NCBI GenBank assembly: GCA_007120695.1
Contig: SKND01000143.1
Location: forward strand, 1 to 47,186
Source: Bacteroidales bacterium
GTDB lineage: Bacteria > Bacteroidota > Bacteroidia > Bacteroidales > PUMT01
Reading direction: 5' to 3'
DNA length: 47,186 nucleotides
Shown here piece by piece: positions 33,932 to 43,081 of the stretch (within the stretch, counting starts at the first letter, position 1; every line of letters starts with the position of its first letter). A model generated the notes under the pieces. It worked only from the letters and a program-made list of their open reading frames with translations. It was not told the origin of the DNA and searched no databases. Position numbers and translations under genes: made by a program.

Positions 33932-35198
33932 CCCCTACGGTTTCATTTGTCGCCTCATCAATCAGCACCAGGCTTCCGGTAGTCCTGTTAAGCCTGTAGG
34001 GATCATAAAATAACGGTCTGGTAGTTTTAATCCCTATACATGCGATATCATTAAGGCCAACCTTCTTATCATCATTATCTTTTTCAAGAGTGTTGATGTT
34101 CATTTTATAATCCACCTCTCTTACAACGCATCTTACATCAGAGGTTGTATGCTTAACCGCGTATTTACCGTCTAGCTGCATGGGCTTCTGATTCAGCCAG
34201 CAGATCATAAGGCGTATCTCCTGACCCGAGCGGGGTCCGTTTTTCAGTCCGGTGATCATGTCACCACGGCTGATATCCAGGTCATCCTCGAGGGTTATTG
34301 ATACTGACTGCGGGGCAAGTGCAGACTCAAGACTGCTGCCGAACATATCAATAGTTCTTATCTTTGAGGCCATACCCGAAGGCAGAACCCTGACTGCATC
34401 ACCCGCTTTCATTATCCCCCCCGCAAGTCTGCCGGCATATCCGCGGTAATCATGGTATTTATCAGACTGTGGACGTATAACATACTGAACCGGGAATCTC
34501 ACATCAACCAGATTATGATCTCCGGCAATATGAATATTTTCAAGAAGATACATGAGTGTGGGGCCGTCATACCAGGAGGTGCTGGATGAACGGTCAACAA
34601 CATTATCTCCGTATTTGGCACTTATTGGCACAAATCTGACATCTCTTATATCGAGTTTGCCGGCAAACTTCAGAAACTGGGCTCTTATGCTTTCGAACTT
34701 CTCACGGCTGAACCCGACAAGATCCATTTTGTTCACACAGATCACAACATGCGGAATCTGCAGAAGAGAGGCTATATAGGCATGTCTCAATGTCTGTTCA
34801 ATTACGCCATGCCTTGCGTCAACCAAAATAAGTGCAAGGTTTGCAGTTGATGCTCCGGTAACCATATTCCTTGTATACTGTATATGGCCGGGAGTGTCGG
34901 CAATTATGAACTTTCGTTTTGGTGTGGCAAAATACCTGTATGCCACATCTATTGTAATACCCTGTTCTCTTTCGGCTCTCAGGCCGTCAGTAAGTAATGC
35001 CAGGTTGACCTCCTCATCACCTTTTCTTATGCTGGCTGATGTAATTGCCTCCATCTGATCTTCAAAGATCGCCTTACTGTCATAAAGCAACCTGCCTATA
35101 AGAGTACTCTTTCCGTCATCAACACTGCCCGCAGTAGTAAATCGCATCAGCTCCATATCAAGGTAACCGGGAGCAGGGTCTGAATTTGTATTTTGCAT
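33915..35198 (-). CDS. cysN: Sulfate adenylyltransferase subunit 1 (GTPase)
   Basis: 427 aa, EF-Tu-like. G motifs: GSVDDGKST, DTPGHIQYTRNM and NKMDLVGFS. Two beta-barrel domains follow (YAGRLAGGIMKAGDAVRVLPSG; C-terminal TTRPLFYDPYRLNRTTGSLVLID). GTP hydrolysis drives ATP sulfurylase activity of CysD to give adenylyl sulfate. No fused APS kinase (CysC) domain is present. It lies 61 nt after cysD in the same operon. The next steps (CysC or CysH) are not in the window. The 3' end overlaps a 25-bp repeat. Confidence 0.95.
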   Translation of the reverse strand: MQNTNSDPAPGYLDMELMRFTTAGSVDDGKSTLIGRLLYDSKAIFEDQMEAITSASIRKGDEEVNLALLTDGLRAEREQGITIDVAYRYFATPKRKFIIADTPGHIQYTRNMVTGASTANLALILVDARHGVIEQTLRHAYIASLLQIPHVVICVNKMDLVGFSREKFESIRAQFLKFAGKLDIRDVRFVPISAKYGDNVVDRSSSTSWYDGPTLMYLLENIHIAGDHNLVDVRFPVQYVIRPQSDKYHDYRGYAGRLAGGIMKAGDAVRVLPSGMASKIRTIDMFGSSLESALAPQSVSITLEDDLDISRGDMITGLKNGPRSGQEIRLMICWLNQKPMQLDGKYAVKHTTSDVRCVVREVDYKMNINTLEKDNDDKKVGLNDIACIGIKTTRPLFYDPYRLNRTTGSLVLIDEATNETVGAGMII

Positions 35199-35259
35199 TT
35201 TTTATCTATTGAAAAGAAGGCCAGTATATAAAAACCCAACCTCAATGTTTACTATCTAA

Positions 35260-36165
35260 TCAGAAATATCCCTCCTTCTTCCTGTCCTCCATTGCCGCAT
35301 CTGAACGCCTGTCGTCATATCTTCCACCTCGTTCAGTTATCCTGGTAGCAGCAATCTCACTAATAATATCCTCAAGGGAGTTGGCAGTTGACAAGGTCAC
35401 ACCGGTGCAGGTTATATCTCCGATTGTCCTGCAACGAACATCCCTCTCTTCAACCTTCTCATTGTCCTTCATCTGCATAAACGGTGCCCAGGCAAGCCAG
35501 ACTCCGTCACGATTAAACACTTTCCGTTTATGAGTAAAATAGAGGCAGGGAATTTCAATTCGCTCCATAAAAATATATTGCCATACATCAAGTTCGGTCC
35601 AGTTGCTTATCGGAAAAACCCTGAAGTGCTCGCCCATTATCTTCCTTCCATTGAACAGGTTCCATAGCTCCGGCCTTTGATTCTTGGGATCCCATTGCCC
35701 GAATTCATCCCGGTGAGAGAAGAAGCGCTCTTTAGCCCTCGCTTTTTCCTCATCGCGGCGCCCCCCTCCCAATGCGCAGTCAAACTTAAATTCCTCTATC
35801 GCATCCAGAAGAGTTACTGTTTGCAATACGTTTCTGCTGGCATTGACACCCCTCTCTTCCACCACCCTTCCGTTGTCAATTGTGTCCTGAACCAGCCTGG
35901 CGATACATGTGGCACCGGTCTTTTTCATCAAACCGTCACGAAAATCAAGGGTCTCCTGGAAGTTATGTCCGGTATCAATATGTAATAACGGGAAGGGTAC
36001 TTTGGCCGGCCAGAATGCTTTCCGGGCAAGATGAAACATCACTATCGAATCCTTGCCACCAGAGAACAGCATCACAGGCCTTTCGAACTGGGCGGCCACC
36101 TCCCTGATCACATACATTGACTCAGCCTCCAGTTCCCGCAGATGATTGATCTTCAAATCTTTCAT
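35260..36165 (-). CDS. cysD: Sulfate adenylyltransferase subunit 2
   Basis: 301 aa, standard length. PP-loop ATP-binding motif VMLFSGGKDSIVM near residue 30; LHIDTGHNFQETLDFRD, CALGGGRRDEEKARAKER, DPKNQRPELWNLFNG and the C-terminal ERGGRYDDRRSDAAMEDRKK are diagnostic. It adenylylates sulfate in the cytosol. First gene of cysDN. A terminator for the upstream hut gene lies between (36271), so cysDN has its own promoter in 36166-36270, although I cannot point to it with confidence. Confidence 0.97.
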   Translation of the reverse strand: MKDLKINHLRELEAESMYVIREVAAQFERPVMLFSGGKDSIVMFHLARKAFWPAKVPFPLLHIDTGHNFQETLDFRDGLMKKTGATCIARLVQDTIDNGRVVEERGVNASRNVLQTVTLLDAIEEFKFDCALGGGRRDEEKARAKERFFSHRDEFGQWDPKNQRPELWNLFNGRKIMGEHFRVFPISNWTELDVWQYIFMERIEIPCLYFTHKRKVFNRDGVWLAWAPFMQMKDNEKVEERDVRCRTIGDITCTGVTLSTANSLEDIISEIAATRITERGGRYDDRRSDAAMEDRKKEGYF

Positions 36166-36270
36166 TACATATAATATTAATAACCGAAACAGCCATATTT
36201 TTTATGTCACTGTTATTCCGGCGAATTTGCAAATTTAACATAATTGGCAATGATAAGAAATCGGAAGTTA

Positions 36271-36297
36271 AAAAACCACCCGGTTAAAAAGGGGTGT
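36271..36297 (-). terminator. Intrinsic terminator of the formiminotransferase gene
   Basis: Minus strand: CACCC pairs with GGGTG around a 10-nt loop, followed by G and six T residues (rc of 36271-36276). It lies 74 nt after the stop at 36371. Confidence 0.65.
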
Positions 36298-36370
36298 TTA
36301 AATAGAAAACTAATTGATTCTTAACTAACGGGCCTGTTATATTCCAATTAACGTTATTGCCGTTCAGATA

Positions 36371-38059
36371 TCAGGATATTTTACTGTTAACAATCTCCAG
36401 TATCTCTTTCTCAGCCCTGATGGTCTTCTCCTCAATATTCCGGGCTTTATTTAAAAGAGATTCGACAAATTCCCTGTCTTCTATTCCCTGAGCATTGATC
36501 CTCACATTCAGGAAGGCTCCTATTACGCATGATCTGACTGCTAGTGCACCCACCCCGGCATCGGTAACCGAATTGGGGTTGCCTTTATCCACCATTGCTT
36601 TGATCACCTCAAGGGACTTCCAGGCAGTCTCCATTATTCTGTAGGGTATCTCTATTGCATATTTGGTGGCATTCTCAATGGCCTGCTTCCTGTCAGCCTT
36701 CTCCCCGGCAGACTTTTTCGGCATTGAAAAGGCATTTATAATTGCATTGAAGGCATTTGTATCTTCATCAATAAGAAACATAAGTTCCTCCTGTAATGCC
36801 CGGCCCTTTTCTGCCCAACCAGAGAACTCCTCCCACCTTTCATCCCAGCCCCGCTTATGTGAGGAGAGATTGGCCACCATGGTGGCCAGGGCAACACCCA
36901 TTGCCCCCATACAGGCAGATACTGATCCTCCTCCCGGAGCAGGTGATTCAGATGATGTTTCATCAACAAAGTCTGTCAGCGTGAAATCAACCAGCTTCTT
37001 TTTATCTTTAGCGGCCAGCACATATTCAATTATTTTCTCCCCGGGTTTGAAGGGATACAGGTCATCCAGTCCCATAGACTTAACAGCGATCTTGATAAGC
37101 TCCTTTTCTGAAACACCAACCGACCGCTGTTGTTTTTTGAGAAAATACCTTCCGGCATCCAGCATCGCCTTCAACGGGATCAGCCCCACTATTTCAGAGC
37201 CTGTAACCCTGACACCCCTGGCATCAGCTTTTCTGAACACCTCATCATATGCAATATGCACGGGGGTTATGCTTATGTTGGTCAGGTTCAGCGAGACCTG
37301 GGCAACACCAAACTCATCGATAAACCATCCGATACCCTTGACGGCCTTTAGTGATCCGGGTATCATAACGGGATTACCCTGCTCATCCTTTACTATCTCA
37401 CCGGTAAGAGGATTGTCCTTTCGTTTCACCCGCCCCTTTTCGCGCACGTCAAATGCAATAGCATTTGCGCGGCGTGTGGAGGTTGTGTTGAGATTTACGT
37501 TATAGGCAACCAGGAAATCCCTTGCCCCTACAGCAACAGCGCCCGACCGTGCATTGAAGGCGGCAGGTCCGAAGTCGGGTTTCCAATCCTTCCGGCCCAG
37601 CTTATCGGGCAGACCCTCATACTCACCCGACCGGCAGTAGGCAAGATTCCTTCGTTTTTCATCATATGCGGCATTTTCATAACAGTATACCGGAATGCCA
37701 AGCTCTTCACCAATCCTGCCGGCAAGTTTACGTGCATACTGCACGGCTTCTTCCATAGTAATATTTGAAACAGGTACCATCGGGCAAACATCGGTGGCCC
37801 CGAACCTCGGATGGGCCCCTTTGTGTTTACGCATGTCTATAAGTTCAGATGCTTTTTTCACTGCTCTGAAAGCAGCCTCAACAACCTCATCAGGTGTGCC
37901 TACAAAGGTTACTACCGTCCGGTTGGTCGCTTTCCCCGGATCAATATCCAGCAACTGCACACCCTCAACTGATTCAATTTCATCGGTTATCTGCCTTATA
38001 ATCGCCATATCATTTCCCTCGCTGAAATTGGGAACACATTCAATTAACTGCTTTTGCAT
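36371..38059 (-). CDS. Bifunctional glutamate formiminotransferase / formiminotetrahydrofolate cyclodeaminase
   Basis: 562 aa, fused FTCD as in animals and many Bacteroidota. The transferase part (about 1-330) starts LIECVPNFSEGND and has MRKHKGAHPRFGATDVCPMVP with the catalytic His, YNVNLNTTSTRRANAIA and VSLNLTN. The cyclodeaminase part (about 350-562) has FVDETSSESPAPGGGSVSA and many Ala-rich helices. It moves the formimino group of formiminoglutamate to tetrahydrofolate and then releases ammonia: the last step of histidine degradation. The hutI gene is 141 nt upstream on the same strand; HutH and HutU are not in the window. Confidence 0.96.
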   Translation of the reverse strand: MQKQLIECVPNFSEGNDMAIIRQITDEIESVEGVQLLDIDPGKATNRTVVTFVGTPDEVVEAAFRAVKKASELIDMRKHKGAHPRFGATDVCPMVPVSNITMEEAVQYARKLAGRIGEELGIPVYCYENAAYDEKRRNLAYCRSGEYEGLPDKLGRKDWKPDFGPAAFNARSGAVAVGARDFLVAYNVNLNTTSTRRANAIAFDVREKGRVKRKDNPLTGEIVKDEQGNPVMIPGSLKAVKGIGWFIDEFGVAQVSLNLTNISITPVHIAYDEVFRKADARGVRVTGSEIVGLIPLKAMLDAGRYFLKKQQRSVGVSEKELIKIAVKSMGLDDLYPFKPGEKIIEYVLAAKDKKKLVDFTLTDFVDETSSESPAPGGGSVSACMGAMGVALATMVANLSSHKRGWDERWEEFSGWAEKGRALQEELMFLIDEDTNAFNAIINAFSMPKKSAGEKADRKQAIENATKYAIEIPYRIMETAWKSLEVIKAMVDKGNPNSVTDAGVGALAVRSCVIGAFLNVRINAQGIEDREFVESLLNKARNIEEKTIRAEKEILEIVNSKIS

Positions 38060-38200
38060 AATAAACTGGTTTTTTATTTATAAAAATCTTCCGGACTCAA
38101 AAAGAGTCAAGCCCTGATTCAATCCTTTTACAATAAGCAATATTAGCAAAACAGATTCAAAATTCCCGTCTGTTGCAAAAAGTGATCAGCATCCCTTCAT

Positions 38201-39463
38201 TCACTCTATGATCCGCCCATTTAGAATGACCTCGTCAATCAGATCGGAGCCATAGGCGTAGGGCATAAACTCATAACCGGGAATTTTTTTTGTAATGAAA
38301 ATATTGGCTCTCTTGCCCCTTGCAATGGAACCAACTTCCTTTTCAACTCCCATGGCACAGGCCCCGTTTATTGTTACTGCATTAACAACCTCTTCCGGGA
38401 TCATCTTTAGTTTGATGCAGCCCAGTGACATTATAAATTTCATATTGCCCGACGGAGATGAACCAGGATTGTAATCGGAAGCCAATGCCAGGGGAAGACC
38501 TGCTTCAATCATCTTCCTGGCCGGCGGATACTCCATGCCGAGGAAGAATGCCGCCCCCGGAAGCAAGGCCGGCATTGTCCCACTGCCGAGCAGGGCCTCA
38601 ATTTCATCACTGCCGGTGAATTCAAGATGATCAACAGAAAGTGCATTATGCCTCACCCCCGCCTGAATTCCTCCCGAATAATCAAGTTCATTGGCATGTA
38701 TCTTACCCCTGAGATTATACCTTTTGCCTGCCTCCAGTATCCTGTCGGTATCCTCAACAGAGAAAAACCCGCGGTCGCAAAAAACATCGATATAGTCAGC
38801 CAGCCCCTCCCCGGCAACACGGGGTATCATCTCATTTATCACCAGGTCGACATATTTCTCCCTGTTCCCCTTATATTTGGCGGGCAGGGCATGTGCCCCC
38901 AGGAAACTTGACCGTATGACAAGGGGTGTGGAATCCTTCAGGCGTTTTATTACCCTCAGCATCTTGATCTCATCATCTGTAGTAAGCCCGTAGCCGCTTT
39001 TGATCTCCACGGCACCGGTACCCATTTTGATGATCTCGTTTACCCTTTCCAGGGATTGCTCATACAGGTCATCTTCGGAAGTCTGCTGGAGCAGTTTTGC
39101 CGAATTTAGAATTCCCCCGCCCCTCTTTGCAATCTCCTCGTAAGAGAGTCCTCTTATCTTGTCAATATATTCAATCTCCCGGCTGCCAGCATAAACCAGG
39201 TGAGTGTGTGAATCACAAAATGAAGGAAAAACCAGTCCGCCGCCAGCATCGATCTCCTCAATTGCTTTCTTTTCCCCGAAAGGGATATCAGCCAAAGCCT
39301 GCGACAGAGAATCCATACTTCCGAAATCAGCTATCAGCCCGTTACTGATCAGCAACCAGGCATTGTCAAGCGACGGCAGTACAGCCATTGCAGCCCCGGC
39401 CACATTTGTACGCGGTGAGTCTTCAACCTGCACAAGCTTCTTTATATTTTTTATCAGCAGCAT
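38201..39463 (-). CDS. hutI: Imidazolonepropionase HutI
   Basis: 420 aa, amidohydrolase fold. The metal ligand motif is FCDSHTHLVYAGSRE, with further ligands at GAHALP, HANELDYSGG and ASDYNPGSSP. It opens the ring of imidazolone propionate to formiminoglutamate, the substrate of the next enzyme in the operon. The ATG at 39463 gives a good match to the family N-terminus (LLIKNIKKLVQ). The DUF819 gene lies 97 nt upstream on the same strand. Confidence 0.95.
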   Translation of the reverse strand: MLLIKNIKKLVQVEDSPRTNVAGAAMAVLPSLDNAWLLISNGLIADFGSMDSLSQALADIPFGEKKAIEEIDAGGGLVFPSFCDSHTHLVYAGSREIEYIDKIRGLSYEEIAKRGGGILNSAKLLQQTSEDDLYEQSLERVNEIIKMGTGAVEIKSGYGLTTDDEIKMLRVIKRLKDSTPLVIRSSFLGAHALPAKYKGNREKYVDLVINEMIPRVAGEGLADYIDVFCDRGFFSVEDTDRILEAGKRYNLRGKIHANELDYSGGIQAGVRHNALSVDHLEFTGSDEIEALLGSGTMPALLPGAAFFLGMEYPPARKMIEAGLPLALASDYNPGSSPSGNMKFIMSLGCIKLKMIPEEVVNAVTINGACAMGVEKEVGSIARGKRANIFITKKIPGYEFMPYAYGSDLIDEVILNGRIIE

Positions 39464-39560
39464 ATAATCTGTGATTAAGTTATTTAGGATTCAATAACAC
39501 GGGACTCTGCGAGATCAACAACCTGATTCATGCGGCCGGGATACTGGTAACTCACAGCGT

Positions 39561-40715
39561 TCAGAACCCCCTTAACAAAAGGGCAATCATAACACCCAGG
39601 TAATTACCAACAGCATATCCTATTATTCCGACTGTAAGACCTGACACAATAATCTCCTTGTTTTTAAGCGCAGCGGCAACTACAGGAACAAACGGTGGAG
39701 AACAGATAAATGCGGTGGAGGTTATCATCAGGGTATCTGCATCAACCCTGAAAATCTTCGATAAAATGACCTGTACCAGCAATGAACCGAATACAGCCAG
39801 CGTGACGTACAAAAGTATTGAGGGACTTGCCGCGGCAAACCTCTGGATATCGGCCATTGATGCCACCACAATACTGAATACAAGTATAAGGTACATTCCC
39901 ACTTCAAAGGTTTTCTCAGTCCGGTTGACCCAGGGAATCAATGAAGCAAATATTCCAAGCGTGGTAATTATAAGTATTACCACAGCCATTTGCGCACTCT
40001 CCGGCAATATCAGGCTTACTCCCCCTCCAATGGCAAAGATAAGTACAGATAAGCCAAAAGCCTTTAAAAGAGGGATGAAAATTTTCCTGGTAAATATCCC
40101 TTCATAGGGGTCCATGCCGTCAAAATCGTCAAATCCTGCTGAATCAGGGTCACTGTGCCGGTAAGCCGGTAAAAATGTCAGAAAGAAACGCTGACCTACC
40201 GACAACATGAACAGAAGGTAAAAAACACCGATGATCAGATCATATGTATGTGTGACAACATAAATTGTTTCATCCACATCCAGGGCCAGCTTGATTGATG
40301 CGAGATTGGGTGTTCCCCCCGTGTAGACACCGACAAGCAAACCGGATACCTTCCAAAGGTCATTGATGCCGTAACCGCTGAAAAGGAAATATCCGATGAC
40401 CACAGTCGACAATACACCAACCAGGGCAAATACCATCGAAAGCATTGTGGTTCCCGCCACAGAGAACCACTTTTTGATATCAATCGAAAACAGAAGCAAT
40501 GGTATAGCCAGGGGGATCGTAATGGTTGTCAGCATATCCTGTACAACTCCGCTTGATTCCAGCCGCGGAAGCAGTCCCACATTCCCCAGAATCAGTCCGA
40601 CGATATAAGCGATAACAACAGCACCCAGCTTATTTACCCACCGGTAACGGTGACAGGCATGAAGGATCATAAGAGGAGCCAGAATATAGAAAAGTACAAG
40701 TATAATTGTTGCCAT
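39561..40715 (-). CDS. DUF819 (YjcL-like) membrane protein
   Basis: 384 aa, about 10 to 11 hydrophobic segments; a soluble acidic loop at about 190-212 (DPDSAGFDDFDGMDPYEG). Family blocks are GLLVGVYTGGTPNLASIKLAL near the centre and TSTAFICSPPFVPVVAAALKN near the end. The fold is like sodium-coupled anion or amino acid carriers, but no substrate is proven. Its place before hutI and FTCD suggests uptake of histidine or a related compound, by context only. ATG at 40715. The 236-bp gap upstream shows no supported element. Confidence 0.82.
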   Translation of the reverse strand: MATIILVLFYILAPLMILHACHRYRWVNKLGAVVIAYIVGLILGNVGLLPRLESSGVVQDMLTTITIPLAIPLLLFSIDIKKWFSVAGTTMLSMVFALVGVLSTVVIGYFLFSGYGINDLWKVSGLLVGVYTGGTPNLASIKLALDVDETIYVVTHTYDLIIGVFYLLFMLSVGQRFFLTFLPAYRHSDPDSAGFDDFDGMDPYEGIFTRKIFIPLLKAFGLSVLIFAIGGGVSLILPESAQMAVVILIITTLGIFASLIPWVNRTEKTFEVGMYLILVFSIVVASMADIQRFAAASPSILLYVTLAVFGSLLVQVILSKIFRVDADTLMITSTAFICSPPFVPVVAAALKNKEIIVSGLTVGIIGYAVGNYLGVMIALLLRGF

Positions 40716-40951
40716 CTATCCCTTATTATATTATATAAAAGCAAAGAATAAAATAATCGGAGATATAAACAAAAAAACAATATGAAATCGGTATCGCCTG
40801 GTGCCTGTATCGTGTTGCACAAGCGCACTTGCACCTGATTTCCCGTTGTTTACCAACACATCTTGCAGAATATAAAAATTATTGGCACATGCAGGTATTT
40901 ATTCAATTTATTATATTTTTGTGATCAGTAAACCACTAAATAATAAAATCG

Positions 40952-41431
40952 ATGTTGCAGAAGAGTTTATGCATGCTGATAGTTGCAGTTTTACTTGCCG
41001 CATGCAGTTCAAATCAAACAGAAAGAGTATCAGATGACACTCTCACAGTTGAAGCCAGTATTTCAGATCTTCTGGCCGATCCCCTGGAATTTGATAACAG
41101 GAGCGTCAAAATTGAAGGTGTGATTTCACACGTATGCCGTCATAGCGGAGATAAGATGAGGATTTTGCAGGATGGATCAGATCTCAGTATACTGGTTATG
41201 CTGGGTGATTTCACGGGGCAGTTTGATACAGAGTCTGAAGGAATGAGGGTTTCCTTAGAAGGCCTTATGGTTACAGAAGTTACCAACTTCGATGAACTTG
41301 AGGCACACAGCCACGAGGACGAGGATCATGACTGCGAAAGCACACGTGAAGCTGTGGAGGCCATGAAGGCAAAAGGTCTGGATGCGACCATCCGTTCATA
41401 TATTGCACTCAGCCAGTACGAGGCCAGGTAA
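40952..41431 (+). CDS. Small lipoprotein with acidic His/Cys-rich segment
   Basis: 159 aa, not recognised. The signal peptide ends in LLAAC (Cys18), so it is a lipoprotein. Residues about 30-110 have an OB-fold-like pattern of beta strands (DNRSVKIEGVISHVCRHSGDKMRI, LSILVMLGDFTGQF, MRVSLEGLMVTEV). A cluster HSHEDEDHDCES near residues 120-131 could bind a metal. The last 25 residues are helical. The next gene (PepSY-type) starts 19 nt later, so they form an operon. The AT-rich upstream contains TATTTTTG near 40915, a possible -7 element. Confidence 0.6.
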   Translation: MLQKSLCMLIVAVLLAACSSNQTERVSDDTLTVEASISDLLADPLEFDNRSVKIEGVISHVCRHSGDKMRILQDGSDLSILVMLGDFTGQFDTESEGMRVSLEGLMVTEVTNFDELEAHSHEDEDHDCESTREAVEAMKAKGLDATIRSYIALSQYEAR

Positions 41432-41450
41432 GAAAACTTGCCATTTAATT

Positions 41451-42002
41451 ATGCGCTTACGTAAACTAAACAGGGTTCTGCACAGGGATCTTGGGTATAT
41501 TTTCTTCGGGATGACCATCATATATGCCCTCTCGGGCATTGCCCTCAACCACAGGCATGATTGGAACCCAAGCTATATCATCACCCAGGAGGAGTTTGTC
41601 ACAGATATTGAGATTGGCCCGGAGCAACCCGACAAGGATTATGCCCTTAAGATGCTGGAAGATCTGGGTATCGATGCAAATTACAGGACCCATCTCCTGG
41701 CAGGAGACAATTTCAGGATCTTTGTTGAAGGTGGTTCAGTAAACATCAATATCAGCGAAGGCAGGGGAAATCTTGAAATAATCAGGAAGAGGCCTCTTTT
41801 CAACCAGATTAACTACCTGCATTACAATACTCCCCGGAAATTATGGACCTGGTTTTCGGACCTTTATGCCGCCAGCCTTATTATTATTGCCATAACAGGG
41901 CTTTTTATTATAAGGGGCAGGAACGGCATCACCGGCCGCGGAGCCTGGCTCACAACCCTGGGAATAATAATTCCAATTGCTTTTCTCTTTTTTTACCTTT
42001 AA
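41451..42002 (+). CDS. PepSY-associated TM helix protein
   Basis: 183 aa from the ATG at 41451, chosen over the upstream in-frame 41382 because it avoids overlap with the lipoprotein gene and begins with a normal inner-membrane start (MRLRKLNRVLHRDLGYIFF). Helix 1 (about 12-32) with LSGIALNHRHDW is the PepSY-TM signature. A periplasmic domain follows (about 35-125), then LWTWFSDLYAASLIIIAITGLFIIRG and a last helix. Such proteins often accompany iron or copper reduction or haem-related uptake. With the lipoprotein's His/Cys cluster, metal handling is a fair guess, not shown. Confidence 0.78.
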   Translation: MRLRKLNRVLHRDLGYIFFGMTIIYALSGIALNHRHDWNPSYIITQEEFVTDIEIGPEQPDKDYALKMLEDLGIDANYRTHLLAGDNFRIFVEGGSVNINISEGRGNLEIIRKRPLFNQINYLHYNTPRKLWTWFSDLYAASLIIIAITGLFIIRGRNGITGRGAWLTTLGIIIPIAFLFFYL

Positions 42003-42037
42003 TGACGTGGTTCGCTATTGCCGGATGAACCGTATAT

Positions 42038-42865
42038 CTAATCACACGGTCTGAAGCTCTTATCGTACTGGTGCATTGCCCGTGCGCTCATGCCCATGCT
42101 TGAGAATCCCCCATCATGAAACAGGTTCTGCATGGTTACCTTGCGGGTAAGATCAGAGAAAAGGGTTACGCAGTAATCGGCACACTCTTCGGCGGTGGCA
42201 TTACCAAGCGGCGACATCCTCTCGGTGAAGTCAACCAGCGAATCAAATCCCTTAACCCCGCTGCCGGCTGTCGTCATTGTTGGTGATTGCGAGATGGTGT
42301 TTATCCTGATTTTCCTGTCTCGCCCGTAAATATAGCCGAAGCTCCTGGCAATGGATTCCAGCAGGGCCTTGGCATCTGCCATATCGTTGTAACCATAGAG
42401 CGTGCGCTGGGCGGCAACATACGAAAGAGCAACAACCGACCCCCAGTCATTTATGGCATCCATCTGACGGGCCACCTGCAGGATCTTGTGAAATGACAAT
42501 GCCGAGATGTCAAGAGTCTTATGATAAAAGTCGTAATTGATTTCATCGTAAGGAATGCTTTTCCTCACATTCGGTGACATGCCGATAGAATGGAGAAGAA
42601 AATCTATCCTGCCATACTTATCCATGGCTCCCGAGAATAAATTTTCAAGATCTTTTACATCGGTTGCATCGGCTTTTATCACTTCGGTATTGCATGATTC
42701 AGCCAGTTTGTCTATTTCGCCGAAACGTATGGCTGCCGGTGCATTTGTAAGGATAAACTCACCACCCTGCTGATATGCCTTTTCGGCAACTTTCCAGGCA
42801 ATTGATTTTTCATTGAGCGCACCGAAAATGATACCTTTCTTTCCTTGAAGCAGATTACAAACCAT
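42038..42865 (-). CDS. fabI: Enoyl-[acyl-carrier-protein] reductase FabI
   Basis: 275 aa, standard. GKKGIIFGALNEKSIAW (nucleotide-binding), LLHSIGMSP, and the FabI active site YNDMADAK with the Tyr-(x6)-Lys spacing. SPTMTTAGSGVKGF is the flexible loop over substrate. It performs the last reduction of each fatty acid elongation cycle with NADH or NADPH. A target of triclosan-type inhibitors in other species; no resistance claim is made. Convergent with the PepSY gene (35 nt gap). Single gene. Confidence 0.96.
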   Translation of the reverse strand: MVCNLLQGKKGIIFGALNEKSIAWKVAEKAYQQGGEFILTNAPAAIRFGEIDKLAESCNTEVIKADATDVKDLENLFSGAMDKYGRIDFLLHSIGMSPNVRKSIPYDEINYDFYHKTLDISALSFHKILQVARQMDAINDWGSVVALSYVAAQRTLYGYNDMADAKALLESIARSFGYIYGRDRKIRINTISQSPTMTTAGSGVKGFDSLVDFTERMSPLGNATAEECADYCVTLFSDLTRKVTMQNLFHDGGFSSMGMSARAMHQYDKSFRPCD

Positions 42866-43081
42866 TTTTTTATTTTTTTAAAAACCAGGAAATAATTTAA
42901 AACTGACAAAAAATATTTGCCATTTTGCGGGATAAATATACAACCTATTACTAATAATAGGAAAAATCTCCCTGCTTAATTTAGAATTATTCTAAAGCCT
43001 GATCCGGAATACCTTAACTGCCAGTAAATTAAATTTAGAATCAGTAGTTTGGATGAGTGCAATACTGAAAGTAAAAAATTA

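Noticed and set aside
36663-37505. 280-codon ORF opposite the formiminotransferase gene
   Set aside because: It is a shadow of a fully supported gene; the translation has no domain and the real gene has clear motifs throughout.
40808-40840. GC-rich imperfect dyad (TTGCACAAGCGCACTTGCAC)
   Set aside because: Pairing is poor and there is no T tract or link to a promoter; no function can be supported.
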